The position numbers and the translations under genes were made by a program. The notes beneath the pieces were generated by a model. That model was given only the letters and a program-made list of their open reading frames with translations, was not told where the DNA came from and did not search any database. A stretch of 64,000 nt of DNA from positions 372,001-436,000 of the forward strand of contig CALSFV010000067.1 in NCBI GenBank assembly GCA_943737045.1. The letters run 5' to 3'. Positions within the stretch are counted from its first letter, which is position 1. Each line of letters starts with the position of its first letter. This stretch comes from Parapristionchus giblindavisi. Lineage: Eukaryota; Nematoda; Chromadorea; Rhabditida; Diplogasteridae. Of the stretch, positions 24,916 through 37,151 are shown piece by piece.

Positions 24916-25119
24916 ATGTCGGTCTTCTCCCACGCCTTTTCTAAAGACATCAACAGCCAGAACCCAGTATCATCAGCAAAAAAAAACCATCTCTCACATT
25001 GCCCACCCCAATCCGTGATGATTTTGGTGGAAGTGTGCTCGACAGGCAAGACTCCTGTCGTGGATTTCAGCGTAAAGATCAATACGTCAGAACGATTTTT
25101 GAGAAGGCCCTTCTCCTAA
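24916..25119 (+). pseudogene. Mariner transposase fragment, copy 2
   Basis: Duplicate of 14633-14836, with the same STGKTPVVDF and VKIN stretch and no catalytic domain. Confidence 0.6.
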
Positions 25120-28117
25120 GGTTCCGCTCCCACTTCAAAGGGACTTACTAGGTGATTCAAGATTCAGCGCCTACTCACTCGGTTAAATTTATCCAGGCAT
25201 CTGCCCAACTTCATCCCATCTGCAGAGGGCCCTCCAACCCCCCTCCCCCTGAACGATCACGTTCTGCTTCTCCGTCTAGTCAGTATTCGAGAAGGAGGCG
25301 TCAACCATAGATCATCAAGAAAACGGCATGAGATAAGATCGACGTATCCTCCTTGCGGGCCGTAATCAGCTCGGTCATTCGGCATCTCAGAGGCGTGATC
25401 GCGGCCAATGGAGGCGAGATCGTTCATTGTTATGTTCTTATTGTCAATGGCAAATGTGATCCGTTTGAATTGTCTATGAAGGTTTTTGTGAAGATATGCG
25501 GTTTTTTTCGTGTAACAGTACTTTTAGAACATCCATGTTGATATCACAAAATGATCACCTAACACAATCTTTTCAATTGGAGCAATATACCATTATGTAT
25601 CAAGAAAATAAAAAAAATTATATACGTTTGTTGACGGCTTGAAAATACCAAGAAAGATGGTGCAATTTATATCCTATTTTCGTATTTCTATCCAGTCTGT
25701 TATTTAGTCACGTGTGATTTATTGAATTGAGTAGATTACCATAAAAACGACCCCTCACAATTTTCTCTGCCTCAGAATTTTGTGGTTTCAAGCATCTTCG
25801 TGAAATACTGTGAGCAATTCTTGTAAGATTACTTATTGTGAAAACAAATTATAATATCTCCAGAGAAATTTTAATGAAATAATGTTACCTACTGGATAAT
25901 ATGCATTCGTGCAAATACACGGTCGGTACGAGCATGAACAAAATTAAATTGATAATAAGTCGTGCTGCACGTATTTAACTCCTTTTTTCGTGCCATGCCG
26001 TGCATTTGGAGATCATTTTCAACCTTTGTGTAGCGATGTGTTGGCTGTTTTTTTATCCGAATATTCAAGGAAAATGAAAGAGAATTTGACGAATACACGA
26101 GTTGGCTCGAATTTAAAACAAATTATCATATGCCAAAAGCGGTCATACTGCCATAGAGAGTGAAGAATGGGATACGCAGTAATTCTGTTACAGCATTGGT
26201 GTAAAACGGTACAATTTCATTTTCTACGAGCAATATGTTTCTGTCATATATATGCAGCATTAGGTAAGTAACAAAAATAGAACCGAAAAAAAATTTTGAA
26301 AAAATATTCCAGTATGAATAATCGGTTCTCAACAACCGCATCCATGAACTAAAATATAATTAACCCACCCGATCTTCATTTCTCCTTTTTTTCTTCTTCT
26401 GAATCACTGACAAATTCAGTATTTGCGAATAAAGACAAAGAAGGGACTCCAGTTACCAGAAAACACTGAAGAAGGAGGACACTGACTAATAGATAATGAT
26501 TTCTAAACGTATTCAGACTATGTGTGCCAATCAGAACATTAATAAATCCAGAATAAAGTTAAAGAAAAAATAAAAAGTTCCCGATCTCTTAGAGATTAAT
26601 GTAATAGGTACGTAGGAGGAGTAGTATTTCTATTTATCAGATATGTATAAATCTAAATGATATCTTGTGATCTACCACAAATTAACGACAATTTACAGTC
26701 TCCATTGAGATCAAAAATGTAGCGCGGTATCGTACACAAAAGACTTTCAGCCAGATGGTAGACAGGTGAATGGAAACATTTTAAATGTGAACATATGGAG
26801 TGTGTAGTTTTATATTAATGAGTACATATAATATCGCCGATAGAAAATGTTCACGCATATAGTGGTATGGTTAGGGAGAATTATGTGGGTCGAGACACAA
26901 TAACACTTTTATTCGAAAATTTGTAAAGTACAATTGTGACATTGTTGTGTCCTGTTTCAATAGTAAACCATCGCAATGTAGTTTTATAAAGTTGGACTAA
27001 GTTCAGCTAAGTAGCTATGGAAATAAAGATTACGAGAGCAATTATGATATGAAACCAGAACAAACAGTTTGAAGGAATATGTAAACTTTGGTTTTTTGGC
27101 GGTTTGTTCAATTTGAATAGTTGACATTATTTTCAAATTACGCGTTCTGCTTCTATTTTTTTCTTTCGTGTAACAATTTATATGGGTGGTCTACTATCCA
27201 GTGTGGAATATTTTCAACTTGCTGAGTACCCATAATGCGATATTGACGAGAGAAAAGTTAAATATTCGATCGAAGTTGATGGTATGCTTGAAAAATCTTG
27301 AATACATCAGAGATTCCCGAATATGTTGAATACGGAAGCTTCCGTGGCATTTTAGTAAATTTCATAACGTATGTTTTGGAAAGATGTGAAACATTCTGTG
27401 CTCGTGTAGTCTTGCGCCAAACAAAATTAAACCAAACAAACTCTTTAAACATGAGTGTTTTAGATTCTCGTATCTCATTTTACAATCACGTTCAATGTAA
27501 TATAAATTTAATTGGACTATAATAGCGTTGTTCCATAACGTGTTTATTGCTACATATCCGTTTCCTCCACCACATCGGGGATTATCAAATTTGCTTTCAA
27601 CTATTCGTTTAACAGTGCGAGTAAGTAACCCTTATCACATATCTCTAAAAATCGGATACAAGTTCCTTGTTAGCTACCACCATGAGGGCATTTCAAGGTG
27701 TGCAGACCGATGTTTGAGATCTTCTCACTAAGTGTTATATGTGAAAACATATTATTATTGACAATCACTAATGACACACAGATGATATAAGAAGGCGTTA
27801 AAATGTTCCACTTTTTGGATGTTAATTTGGCTCTCACAAGAGGAATATCTCAAGTCAGATGGCAATAACATGACTAGAATCAGTTTTCAATGCTGATTAC
27901 GAATTCGTTTTATTGTAATAAGTTGATTCATCGCCCGGGGCGAGAAAATCTATTTTAATATTTGCGTGATTTTCTATTATATACAAACCACATATAATCC
28001 TAAACACCCCTGATAGTGTAGTGTATCGAAATAAATTAAGATGATTTTTTCGAATATTTAAAAAAAAGTACAACAAAAGAATATGCCCTCGAGAGGAATG
28101 AACTGACAACTTACAAA

Positions 28118-28378
28118 ATGATAAACAACCACCTTATCCACTACAGGGAGTTCAAGAATTACGAAGACTTTTCATTTTCCCAAATGTTCCTTTTCTCAAA
28201 TTCACTCCACAGAAACCGTGGACACCCCCAAAAGCTACTCTTTCACAGGATTTCCAGTCGTAGATTTAGATGGTTTTTGTCTAATAGAGTTGTTAATAAT
28301 TGGAATACTCTCGATTTATCTATTGTAAATTCGCCCAACCCCGCAGTTTTTCGTAACAGTATCAAAGCTGTGATCTAG
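28118..28378 (+). pseudogene. LINE reverse-transcriptase C-terminal fragment, copy 2
   Basis: Duplicate of 17835-18095, with the same RVVNNWNTL motif. Confidence 0.6.
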
Positions 28379-28560
28379 ATATCGCAGCATTTTCGTCGTT
28401 CTTCCTGTTTTATTCGATATTTATTATTTACAGAATATCGTTACTTTCTCTTGTTCAAGAATCGATAAATTATTATTATTATTTCAAGTGCAGTTCATCA
28501 ATCAAGTTCAGATGGTAATATCTTTTAAACAATAACATAACATTTCACAACCCACAATTA

Positions 28561-29029
28561 CTTCTCGATTCGATCTCAGGCCACGCCGAGGTACTGTCGA
28601 AGGCGGGTAGCGTATCCTTACACCACTGCTGGACAATCTTGATTTGTGGTCAGGGGTGGAGTCCTGCTGGAGGAACCTGCTGGAGGTATTGTTTCCGAAG
28701 TGCCTCTTGGACCACGGGTCGCCGGTGTGTCAGCAGCTCTTTGCATTTCTTGATACCTGCTCGTCTAATGTTTCCAGATAGAATGACGTTTTTCTCATGT
28801 AATATGGACTCCGAGTAAGCGCATGACAATGCTCCACATTGATTCAACAAATTTCCCCGTTTCCTTGAGCATTTTTATCATGATCATCTTGGGATACCCT
28901 TTTATCCGCTCCTTGACCATTTTGATTTTCTTCTTGATGACAACAGTGGGTTTCTTACCTCTTACATCATGGTCAGCAGTGATACCAAGCTTATTGACGG
29001 TCGAAGAAACTAATCCGTTTTCGCCGTAA
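28561..29029 (-). pseudogene. Mariner transposase fragment, copy 2
   Basis: Duplicate of 18278-18745. Here the frame with NVILSGNIRRAGIKKCKELL stays open for 66 codons, whereas copy 1 is shifted by one base. Confidence 0.55.
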
Positions 29030-30044
29030 GTCGCTGAACGACGTTCATTTTATGCGTTCCCATGCATACAGCGCAACAATCGCCACGCATCGGATGAAGT
29101 TTTCATTATCTTGAAAAGCAATTAAATGAAACAAAACCATTAGTACTGATAAGATAAATGGTTGTATTTAAAAAAATAAAATAAAAAATTTCGCGAACCA
29201 TTTGCGACAAAAATACTGGCACACACAGGAAGTAAGTCTTCGTAATTCTTACTAGGGATGTTGATCCAACAAGGTATGATGATGGTTTGTTTGGAAAATC
29301 ACACAAAATGTAATATCGATTTTCTTTTTTTGAAGCTCAATTCGATTGCGAAATGTTTAAAAACGATTTCGTAATCGGCATTGAAAAATGATTCTAGTCA
29401 TGCTATTGCAATCTCAAAAGATGAAGCGCTGAACAATTGAGATTGTTTGCTAAACTGTGTTTTCAATTTGAAAGTTGCATTTTGTCAGATTCTTTTCTTC
29501 AGTACCAGCAATAATTGATCAATGTTCTACGTAACCATACATGATGTGACCCTACTCTGTTCCTCTTCGTGTCATAAGAATCTGTAAGTTATTTTAGATG
29601 TATAAATTCCGATATAAAATTAAAAATTTCTGACTCCGTATTATTCTTGTAAACTTGTATTCTTTACTTTGCAAATTAACATAATGTTGGCCAACAATGT
29701 AAAACTCAATAAAAAATGCATAACTACCAAAAACTTTTTTTTTCATTTCAGCCCCTTCATTTCAGGAACTTGAATCATTTGCATTATTCGATGATGACAA
29801 ACAATTTGTATTGTCTGGTTATTTGCCTTTGTTGACAATTATGATATGAACACACAATGAACAAATATTGATAAGAGTGATCTGTATTTATTTTCTACAA
29901 GAATCATATCAAACTTGAAAAATGATCCTGCTAATATTCGTATACTGATTCATTTCCAACTTTCTATCCCAATCTTATTTCCTTATTCGAAGTATTGTCT
30001 ATCGAATACTTCATATCTAGTTTAAACTTTCCTATTTCGCAGTG

Positions 30045-32930
30045 ATGGATAATCAGATAACAATTTCCGTAACTCATGACGGGTATCATTACATTCCATA
30101 TAGTTATGGTCAAATCAACGCCTTCGAACATCTTTGGAACGTAAACTGGGTAAACATTCTTTACTCTTTCATTGGTGTGAAATGGCACTTTAAGGCAAAA
30201 ACATTCTTTCACAACTATTGGTACTACTCTATATATCTAGCGATAATTTATTCTGCTTCAGTGCATATTATGAACAGGTTGGTGTCTTTTTTTTCACTTT
30301 GACAACGGAGTAAGGCCAGGTAGATCAAACTTAATCCATTATTTCTGCTTTGTTTCTATTGAAATCGGAATTAAATCGTTTTGTTCTTTTTTAAATGAAC
30401 TACAGGGTGCGGCAGAATTATGGAAACACGATCTCCTGCATTTACCAGTGGTTTTTCATCGTTTTGTGCGTTTCCCCGGCGCTCGCGAAATAATTTCATT
30501 GAAATTCACCATATTCAGCATCTCGTATCTGAGGTTGGTGTTGATTGCTTTACATTCTGTGAAATGACACGCCCTAGAATAGATGCCTGTCCTTCTGCCT
30601 CGCACTGCGTCGGCGGAACGCTTGGTGGCGCTTTCTCTGATAAGACGCTGTTCACAGTCGAACAATCGTACAACCCCCAAAACAATAGGATATTGGTAGA
30701 GGACTCTTATGAAGCAGATGAGAGATGAATAGAGGCTCTCTTCCTCGTAAAGTCATGGTTTGGGCTGACATGTGTCCCTTGGGACGAAATTTCCGGGTTT
30801 TCATCGTTTCCGGAGACAAGGTGAACTAGGATAACAACCTGTAAGATATCCAAATGGAGTGTATGGGCCCTGGGGCCAAGCGTCACTTTGGGAACATGCA
30901 TTGGAGCTTAAAGAAAGATTCGGCGCCGACTCCCAAGGCAAAGATTGCGAATCTCTGGCTCAAGACCCCGTTTTCACTCCTTCACCCGCTCCTCGGAATG
31001 GCCTCCTACTCTCCCGATCTCAACCCCCTCGACCTTTTTGTGTGATCAGTACTTGAAAGCAATACCTGTGCTCGTACCAACTCGAATCTTGAGTCGCTCA
31101 AGACGGCCCTTCTCCGGAAATCGGAAAGAATCGATCAAAAATACCCTTCCGCCACCGTCGTTTTCACGTATTCCGTTTGAAGCTAGTTATTGACGCGAAA
31201 AGAGGCAGAATTAAGAAGTTAACACAGATTGTTGTTCATATGATAGCTCTTGATAAAATATTATATGCTGAACCGATTTGCTCAATACATGTGATCAGGG
31301 GAGATCAAAGATCGTGTTTCCATAATTCTGCCGCACCCTGTATTATCGTTAAGTCGGAAATTTATTTAGGATGATGAAACCCCAGAAATCGATTAATCTT
31401 ACATGGTTCCTTGTTGCGTGGAATTCAGTCTTGGCATTATTTTCCTTAGCTGGAGCAATTCGAGTTGGCGAAGAGTTCATGTGAGTATTCCAATGCATTT
31501 ACTTTTAATAAATCAAAAGAGATCAATCGAATTTGAATGATAATTATCTGTTCGTTACTGACAACAATCGCGTGTAGAGAAGTTTTAGTATCATAAAATT
31601 TGATGATCATCAAGAGTTCATATTTCAGATATGTCGTTGGAAATCATCCTCTTGTTCATTCAATATCATATATGGTGGATCCGTACGGACCCGCTGCCTT
31701 CTGGGCATTCATGTTTGCTGTTAGCAAGGTTACAAAGGACAAATAATTTTTTTTTAAATCTCACATAATAGGAAAGATAAGGGGGTGTGACACAGTCTAA
31801 ATAGAAATCGGCACACCTATTTTGGTGAAAGTGAGATAATGATGTGAAAGTTCCTGTAGTGGTCCGATTGATTTTCTCTTGAAGGTTATCGAACTAGGAG
31901 ACACTGTATTCTTGGTTCTCCGTAAGAAACCTCTGATATTTCTACATTGGTATCATCACGCAACAGTTCTCATCTATGTGTGGCATTCTGGTAATACAAT
32001 CTTTACAATACAAAAGAAAACAATGACTCATAAGTGTTTTACATTTAAGCCCGAGAGCTAGTCGCGAGTGGTCGTTGGTTTATTTTCATGAACTTCTCTA
32101 TTCATTCCCTAATGTATACATACTATGCTATTACTTCTGGTAAGTTGACAGTCTTCAATGGTAGGAAAGATTTATACAATATGAATGAAGTCATTATCAG
32201 CCGGATTCCATCTACCTCGGTTTCTGTCTATGTTGATAACTACTCTTCAAACGGCTCAAATGATGATCGGTCTAGCCATATCGTGTTCAACTTTCTACCT
32301 AAAAATGATTGGAATGGTAATTCGGCATCTATCATTCATGTCGTCTGTATGTCATAGTGTATTATCTGAGACAACACTCATTTGAAGAATGCAGCTTAGC
32401 GTTTCTTTTTCTCAGCTTGTGTTAGAGTATGCCGTTAAGTATAAGATAGGTTACCGACATAATCCAGTGCGCATTCCGATACCCCGACAAAAGCATGAAT
32501 CATGAAGGTTGCTCACAATGCCTATCATGCCTATCACAAAATTAACATGTGATAAAAAGCTTCAAAAGTAAGGACTTCGATCGGGTCAACCATCTTGATT
32601 CCCTGTATCAACACGTTGACGCTTTTCAAATCACATGTAATTTTGCAAGACTGCGAATCATAACCCTCGTCACTATTAAAACTGGAGTGAAAACGGGTTG
32701 ATTCATTTTGCGGAGTTAAAATTTATATTTATTTATAGATATAGATAGTATAGAAAACGTTTATCGTCCGGCAAAATTATGAAATGCTTAAATTTCAGCA
32801 CGTTGAGCAGTCATTCGGGAATCTCGCTCTGTGCTTTGCAATCTATGCATCATTTGCACTTCTGTTCATCAACTTCTTCCGACGATCGTATCTTGTCCAT
32901 GATAATATCAAGAAAGAAAAACTTAATTAA
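30045..32930 (+). CDS. Very-long-chain fatty acid elongase (ELO family), copy 2
   Basis: Second elongase gene, same 7-exon structure: 30045-30277, 31370-31480, 31629-31728, 31885-31990, 32050-32139, 32201-32316, 32799-32930. All splice sites and the LHWYHHATV histidine box are intact. The only coding change I saw is in the basic tail, where the penultimate residue is Leu (copy 1 has His). This removes nothing essential, though the C-terminal lysines (KKEK) may act in ER retention. The 5' flank, including the trans-splice-like acceptor, is duplicated, so both genes are probably expressed alike. Confidence 0.92.
30403..31340 (+). mobile_element. Degenerate mariner element in elongase intron 1, copy 2
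   Basis: Duplicate of 20119-21056 with the same TIRs and flanking TA. Its presence in both copies shows that the insertion predates the segmental duplication. Confidence 0.88.
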
Positions 32931-33219
32931 ACGATAAATTATACTTTTTTTTAAAATTTTTTTTAATTGCACGGTTAGCATTATTAACGGTTTGTATTGC
33001 TTGATGAACCATGACAATAGGTAGTGAGAACAGTAGTCAAAGATGTCATTAACAATAAGCCTGGTTTATTCTCAGTACAAGTATGGTATAGACAACAATG
33101 GAATGTTATTAGCGTACAATGAAATAGATCTAATTCATCGGAGTATAGGTTGGGAATAAATTCATTTTCCTATAGATGATGATAACAATAAAGATGATGC
33201 AAACCTTAAAAAAGTTTAC

Positions 33220-36176
33220 TTAAATGCACTTTAACATGTATTTATTTTTAAAGAATATTCGCACCTTAAGAAATAAATCCGAATTCTTTTCCATTTGTGA
33301 TACGTTTTCCATCTCAACGATGTTGATGCCATGAGATGCTTTTTGAGTGATCACTAATGTTCCCAGACCAACGGCGAAATCGTGGAAAGTGTATTCATGT
33401 ATTGCTGAGTCGTCCCATTGTACCTTGATGAAATTATTATTATTAGCATTATTTTACCATTATTAATTTAATTAATTTTGAATGAAGTTTGGGAATAACA
33501 TGAGCATGTTGTAAAATATTGATTTATTGAAAAAAAATACCTGGGAAACATTTTTTCGCGTGTACGGTTCGATGTTATTTTTGAACTCAAGGAACGTACG
33601 CTTTGAAAGAAGTTTGAAGGGAGCATTTGCTCCATCTTTCAGAACAATCTGAAAAAATTGTGCGATAAACTTACTCCTGAAAGTTTTTATTCATTAGATG
33701 GAACAAATTTATGGTCAGCGAATTGTTGTTCTCCCTTGTTAGGTAAAAGAGCAGTAAAAAGTTTTTAAAAAAGTTAAGATAGTGTTTTTTTTTTTACTCC
33801 TGCTGCATTGTGATGTGATATGAGTAAATACAAAAGTTTTTTTCAAAAAAAAAACCTTTATGTCAAATCCATTAGCAGAGCCCCATGTCTCGATGATAAT
33901 AGCAGATGAGAATTGAGGAGGGACTCCATTATACTCAATGCCCAATGATGATGCCAGAGGAATCAACATGTTTTGCTCCTGAAAAAAAGATCATTAATCA
34001 ACTCGAATAATGACATCTTAACGTGTGCAAAATCATTAATAAGTCACTAGAAATCTTCAAGTTCTTTAGAGATTTACATTTATGTATTATTATTTTAAAT
34101 GATTGTAAGAAGATGCTCTTTCAGAGAGAAACCGAAATCAGCGAAATAAATTTCAAATTACTCACTGTATAGTACAGTTTGAACTTTTGAACAGCCTTCG
34201 CTCCTTGAACAGTGTCCGCGAACACTGTTTCATCGATATTTTTCGTTATAATCGATAGAAGTGGTCCTACAACGTCTCGTAATCTTTCATCTTCCTTTTC
34301 CAATTTACACGATCCAGTTGATAGACAGATTCTCTGGAAAATAACTTGTAATCGTCATTCTCGAATTGGATAATGTTTCAATGTAGAAAACATGTACTGA
34401 ATGTGTTGCGGAACGTTCAAATTTGTGGTTTAAAAAAATTCTTTCAAGACATATGAGAAAGTTTGCCTTATCGAGAGCGTCATAAGAATATTAAGACACC
34501 GGCTCAGTGAGATTCCAGGTAGTGCCGGACATCGACCCCACCGATTTGGCTCAAATTTTTTTTTGTGGATACCCCATGGCCCCATATCACAAAATGGGTA
34601 TTCATTTGGGCTGGGTCCTTGAAACACCGATGTGGCGGGTTCTCGAAATTTGAAAACTCGATTTTCACCAAAAAAAGTGGAGCGACCTAGGTCCAATATT
34701 AGTGTGGAATAATTAAATATATATGCCTATGCAACAAAAACTCGCTATTGGACGGTCCGGATATCCGATCGCAAACTGATTTTTTTACCTCCAGAAAACA
34801 TTCTAAATTTAATTACAATTTCAAAACAAAAAACGGCAGCCTATTTTTTGCCCCATTTTATAGAGCAAAAAATTCCGCGTCGAATGAGGCAAAAAAATAA
34901 AAAATCGATCGACCCGTGTTTTGAGATAAATGAACCTGAAGATGACCCGACAATATTTTTGTTTTCAAACCCCCCATGTTTGTACTCATATCGAAGAGCT
35001 CGTCGAGTAGAATAACTTTCATGTTGAACGTTTTGTATGAAACTCACGTACAAGAGAAATACATGAATTAAGATATATTGGATCCAAATCTTTTTTATCG
35101 CTTGTATCTTGAGAACAAGCGACTATCATAGAATACGACCAACATGAAAAATGATGTACTCGACGAGTTCTTTAAAATGAGTATAAACATGTTAAGGTTT
35201 CAACAACTTTTTTCATGACCACTTTAGAGGCCATGTTTTTCAGAATAATGGTCAACATTTTTTTTTCGTGAAACAACAAATTAAGTATGGATTTTTGAGT
35301 TCTACAATATAAGCGTAATCACTTTGCGCACAAAAAATATTTTACTTTCGATTTACTCTAAATTGACTGAAAAACTGTGATGATAAATAAAACTGATGTA
35401 TTTCTCTGGTACATGAGTTTCAGACAAAACGTTCAACATGAAAGTTGTTCAACTCGGCGAGCTCTTCAATATGAGTACTGGGGGTTTGAAAACAAAAATA
35501 TTTTCGGGTCATCTTCAGGTTCATTTATCTCAAAACACGGGTCGATCGATTTTTTATTTTTTTTTGCTTCATTCGACGTGGAATTTTTTGCTCTATTAAA
35601 TGAGGCAAAAATTAGGCTGCCGTTTTTTTTGTTTTAAAATTGTAATTAAATTTAGAATGTTTAAAAAAATCTGTTTGCGATCGGATATCCGGACCGTTCA
35701 ATAGCGAGTTTTTGTTGCATAGGCATATATGTAATTATTCCACACTAATATAGGACCTAGGTCGCTCCACTTTTTTTTGGTGAAAATCGAGGTTTCAAAT
35801 TTCGAGAACCCGCCACATCTGTGTTTCAAGGACCCAGCCCAAATGAATACCCATTTTGTGATAGGGGGCCATGGGGGTATCCATAAAAAGCCAAATCGGT
35901 GAGGTCGATGTCCGGGGTCAGTGGCTCAACCCTCGAATCTTACTGAGCCAGTGTCTTAATGGATTGATCTTCGCGAAAGTAGTAGTAGGTCTGACAAAAC
36001 AGCCATCTCTTTACCTCGTACACAATTCTTCTACCATCATGTTTGGCGCAATCGACGACTTCGTTGGTTAGTTTTATATTATCGTTTGTACTTTCAGCAA
36101 CGGCCGCCTCAATGAACGGAAACGAGAGACCGACACATTCCGGAGATTTGGTGATCGAATCATTAGAGATTTGTAT
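33220..36176 (-). CDS. Unrecognised gene, five exons, 5' end not found
   Basis: Five exons join in frame: 36176-36015, 34333-34166, 33978-33856, 33648-33541, 33423-33220 (stop at 33222-33220); about 254 residues. All introns are phase 0. I do not recognise the family. Visible stretches include GLSFPFIEAAVAESTND, CAKHDGRRIVYE, ERLRDVVGPLLSIITKNID and WDDSAIHEYTFHDFAVGLG. It is mostly soluble, with several cysteines, and no transmembrane segment. A possible upstream exon is 36282-36250 ending DTMKK, but an in-frame stop precedes it and it lacks a good start, so the true 5' end may lie beyond the giant palindrome at 36.4-46.2 kb or be lost. A 1461-bp foldback occupies the first intron. The last codons fall within the duplicated unit. 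Confidence 0.6.
34495..35955. mobile_element. 1.46-kb foldback element H with TTAA duplication
   Basis: Long inverted arms (about 34495-35060 and 35390-35955) beginning GACACCGGCTCAGTGAGATT and ending in the near-complement, flanked by TTAA on both sides (34491-34494, 35956-35959). No transposase is encoded; the open frames in the arms mirror each other. It sits in an intron of the gene at 33220-36176. A single arm of the same family starts at 63678, also after TTAA. Confidence 0.82.
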
Positions 36177-36661
36177 CTGAAATGATTGCACGATAAGCAA
36201 TAAAATACAAACAGTTGCTATTTAGAATGTATAGATTTATACAGAATACCTTTTTCATCGTATCCTTAACCACAGCGTTGCATAAAAGTCATGGGACACT
36301 TTTTCATTTTTAGAACTTTTGATCCAGTAAAGCAATCTAATCTTCTGAATCAATGTACAGAATTTATCAAGGGATATAACCATTATGTTTGTATTTTGAC
36401 CATTATGTTTGTATTTTCCACAATTTTTCGTACAATGGGAAAAACCTACTTAGTAATGACAATGAAGAACTAAGAAAGTAGTTTCACGCATGCACAATTG
36501 AATGATACGTTAGTACTTTTTGCCTCTGTCTGCAGAAATGACAATACTATTGATTTTAAGATAGGAAGAGGTTCCGTTTCAGTGCTAGATCAGTGATAGA
36601 GTGGCGAGACGATCAGACGAGATCGATGAGCAGAGACGCAGAGAGTCATCGCGCGCACTGA

Positions 36662-37151
36662 CAAGGGAAGTCAGGTTGGGCGGTCCCGGACTTCGGGATG
36701 GGACATATACCATTCGATAGGTATCCGAAAAAGAAGATTTTTCATGTAGACCATTTTGGCAGAATGCCCCTGGGCGCAGAGTTATTTGCATATTTCTCCG
36801 AATTTTCGCCCTACAATGAAACACATTCTCTGTGAGATCGAAAGCAAGCAGTGGTGAATTAGAGTGGTAAACAACACAAGCAATGGTTAAAATGAATTTA
36901 TTTATTTATATTTTTACTTAAAGAGGATGATCTATGTATCTTTTGCTTGCAAGTTCGATTCCCGCACAATCTATATCTCACAGAGAATGTGTTTCATTGT
37001 AGGGCGAAAATCCGGAGAAATATGCAAATAACTCTGCGCCCAGGGGCATTCTGCCAAAATGGTCAACATGAAAAATCTTCTTTTTCGGATACCTATCGAA
37101 TGGTATATGTCCCATCCCGAAGTCCGGGACTGCCCAACCTGACTTCCCTTG
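36662..37151. mobile_element. Tc4/Tc5-like foldback F nested in left arm of A
   Basis: A 490-bp element with termini CAAGGGAAGTCAGGTTGGGC and its complement, arms of about 175 bp and TGA on both sides (36659-36661, 37152-37154). The right arm of A at about 43215-43235 shows the empty site, proving insertion after the palindrome formed. The spacer carries a B-box-like sequence. Confidence 0.9.
36850..36968 (+). pseudogene. Possible split tRNA-like sequence in loop of F
   Basis: A B-box-like AGTTCGATTCCC at 36952-36963 lies downstream of an A-box-like TTAGAGTGG near 36858, separated by about 85 bases of AT-rich DNA. This resembles the tRNA-like modules of the other foldbacks but with an insertion between the boxes. 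Confidence 0.3.

Larger units (their letters stand above)
27837..29414. mobile_element. Degenerate D-family foldback containing older fragments, copy 2
   Basis: Duplicate of 17554-19130, including the LINE tail (28118-28378, plus) and the mariner HTH fragment (28561-29029, minus). The single-T insertion near 28793 shifts the mariner frame relative to copy 1, which fits relaxed selection. Confidence 0.5.
23008..33289. repeat. Tandem segmental duplication, copy 2 (10.28 kb)
   Basis: Second copy of 12725-23005. The left edge starts at AATAAATACTTGACG exactly as copy 1 does, but is preceded by the end of copy 1 instead of the Srsx intron. The right edge runs through GAATTCTTT into unique DNA at 33290, within the last exon of the minus-strand gene ending at 33220. 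Differences from copy 1 are few and include one His-to-Leu change in the elongase tail. Confidence 0.97.
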
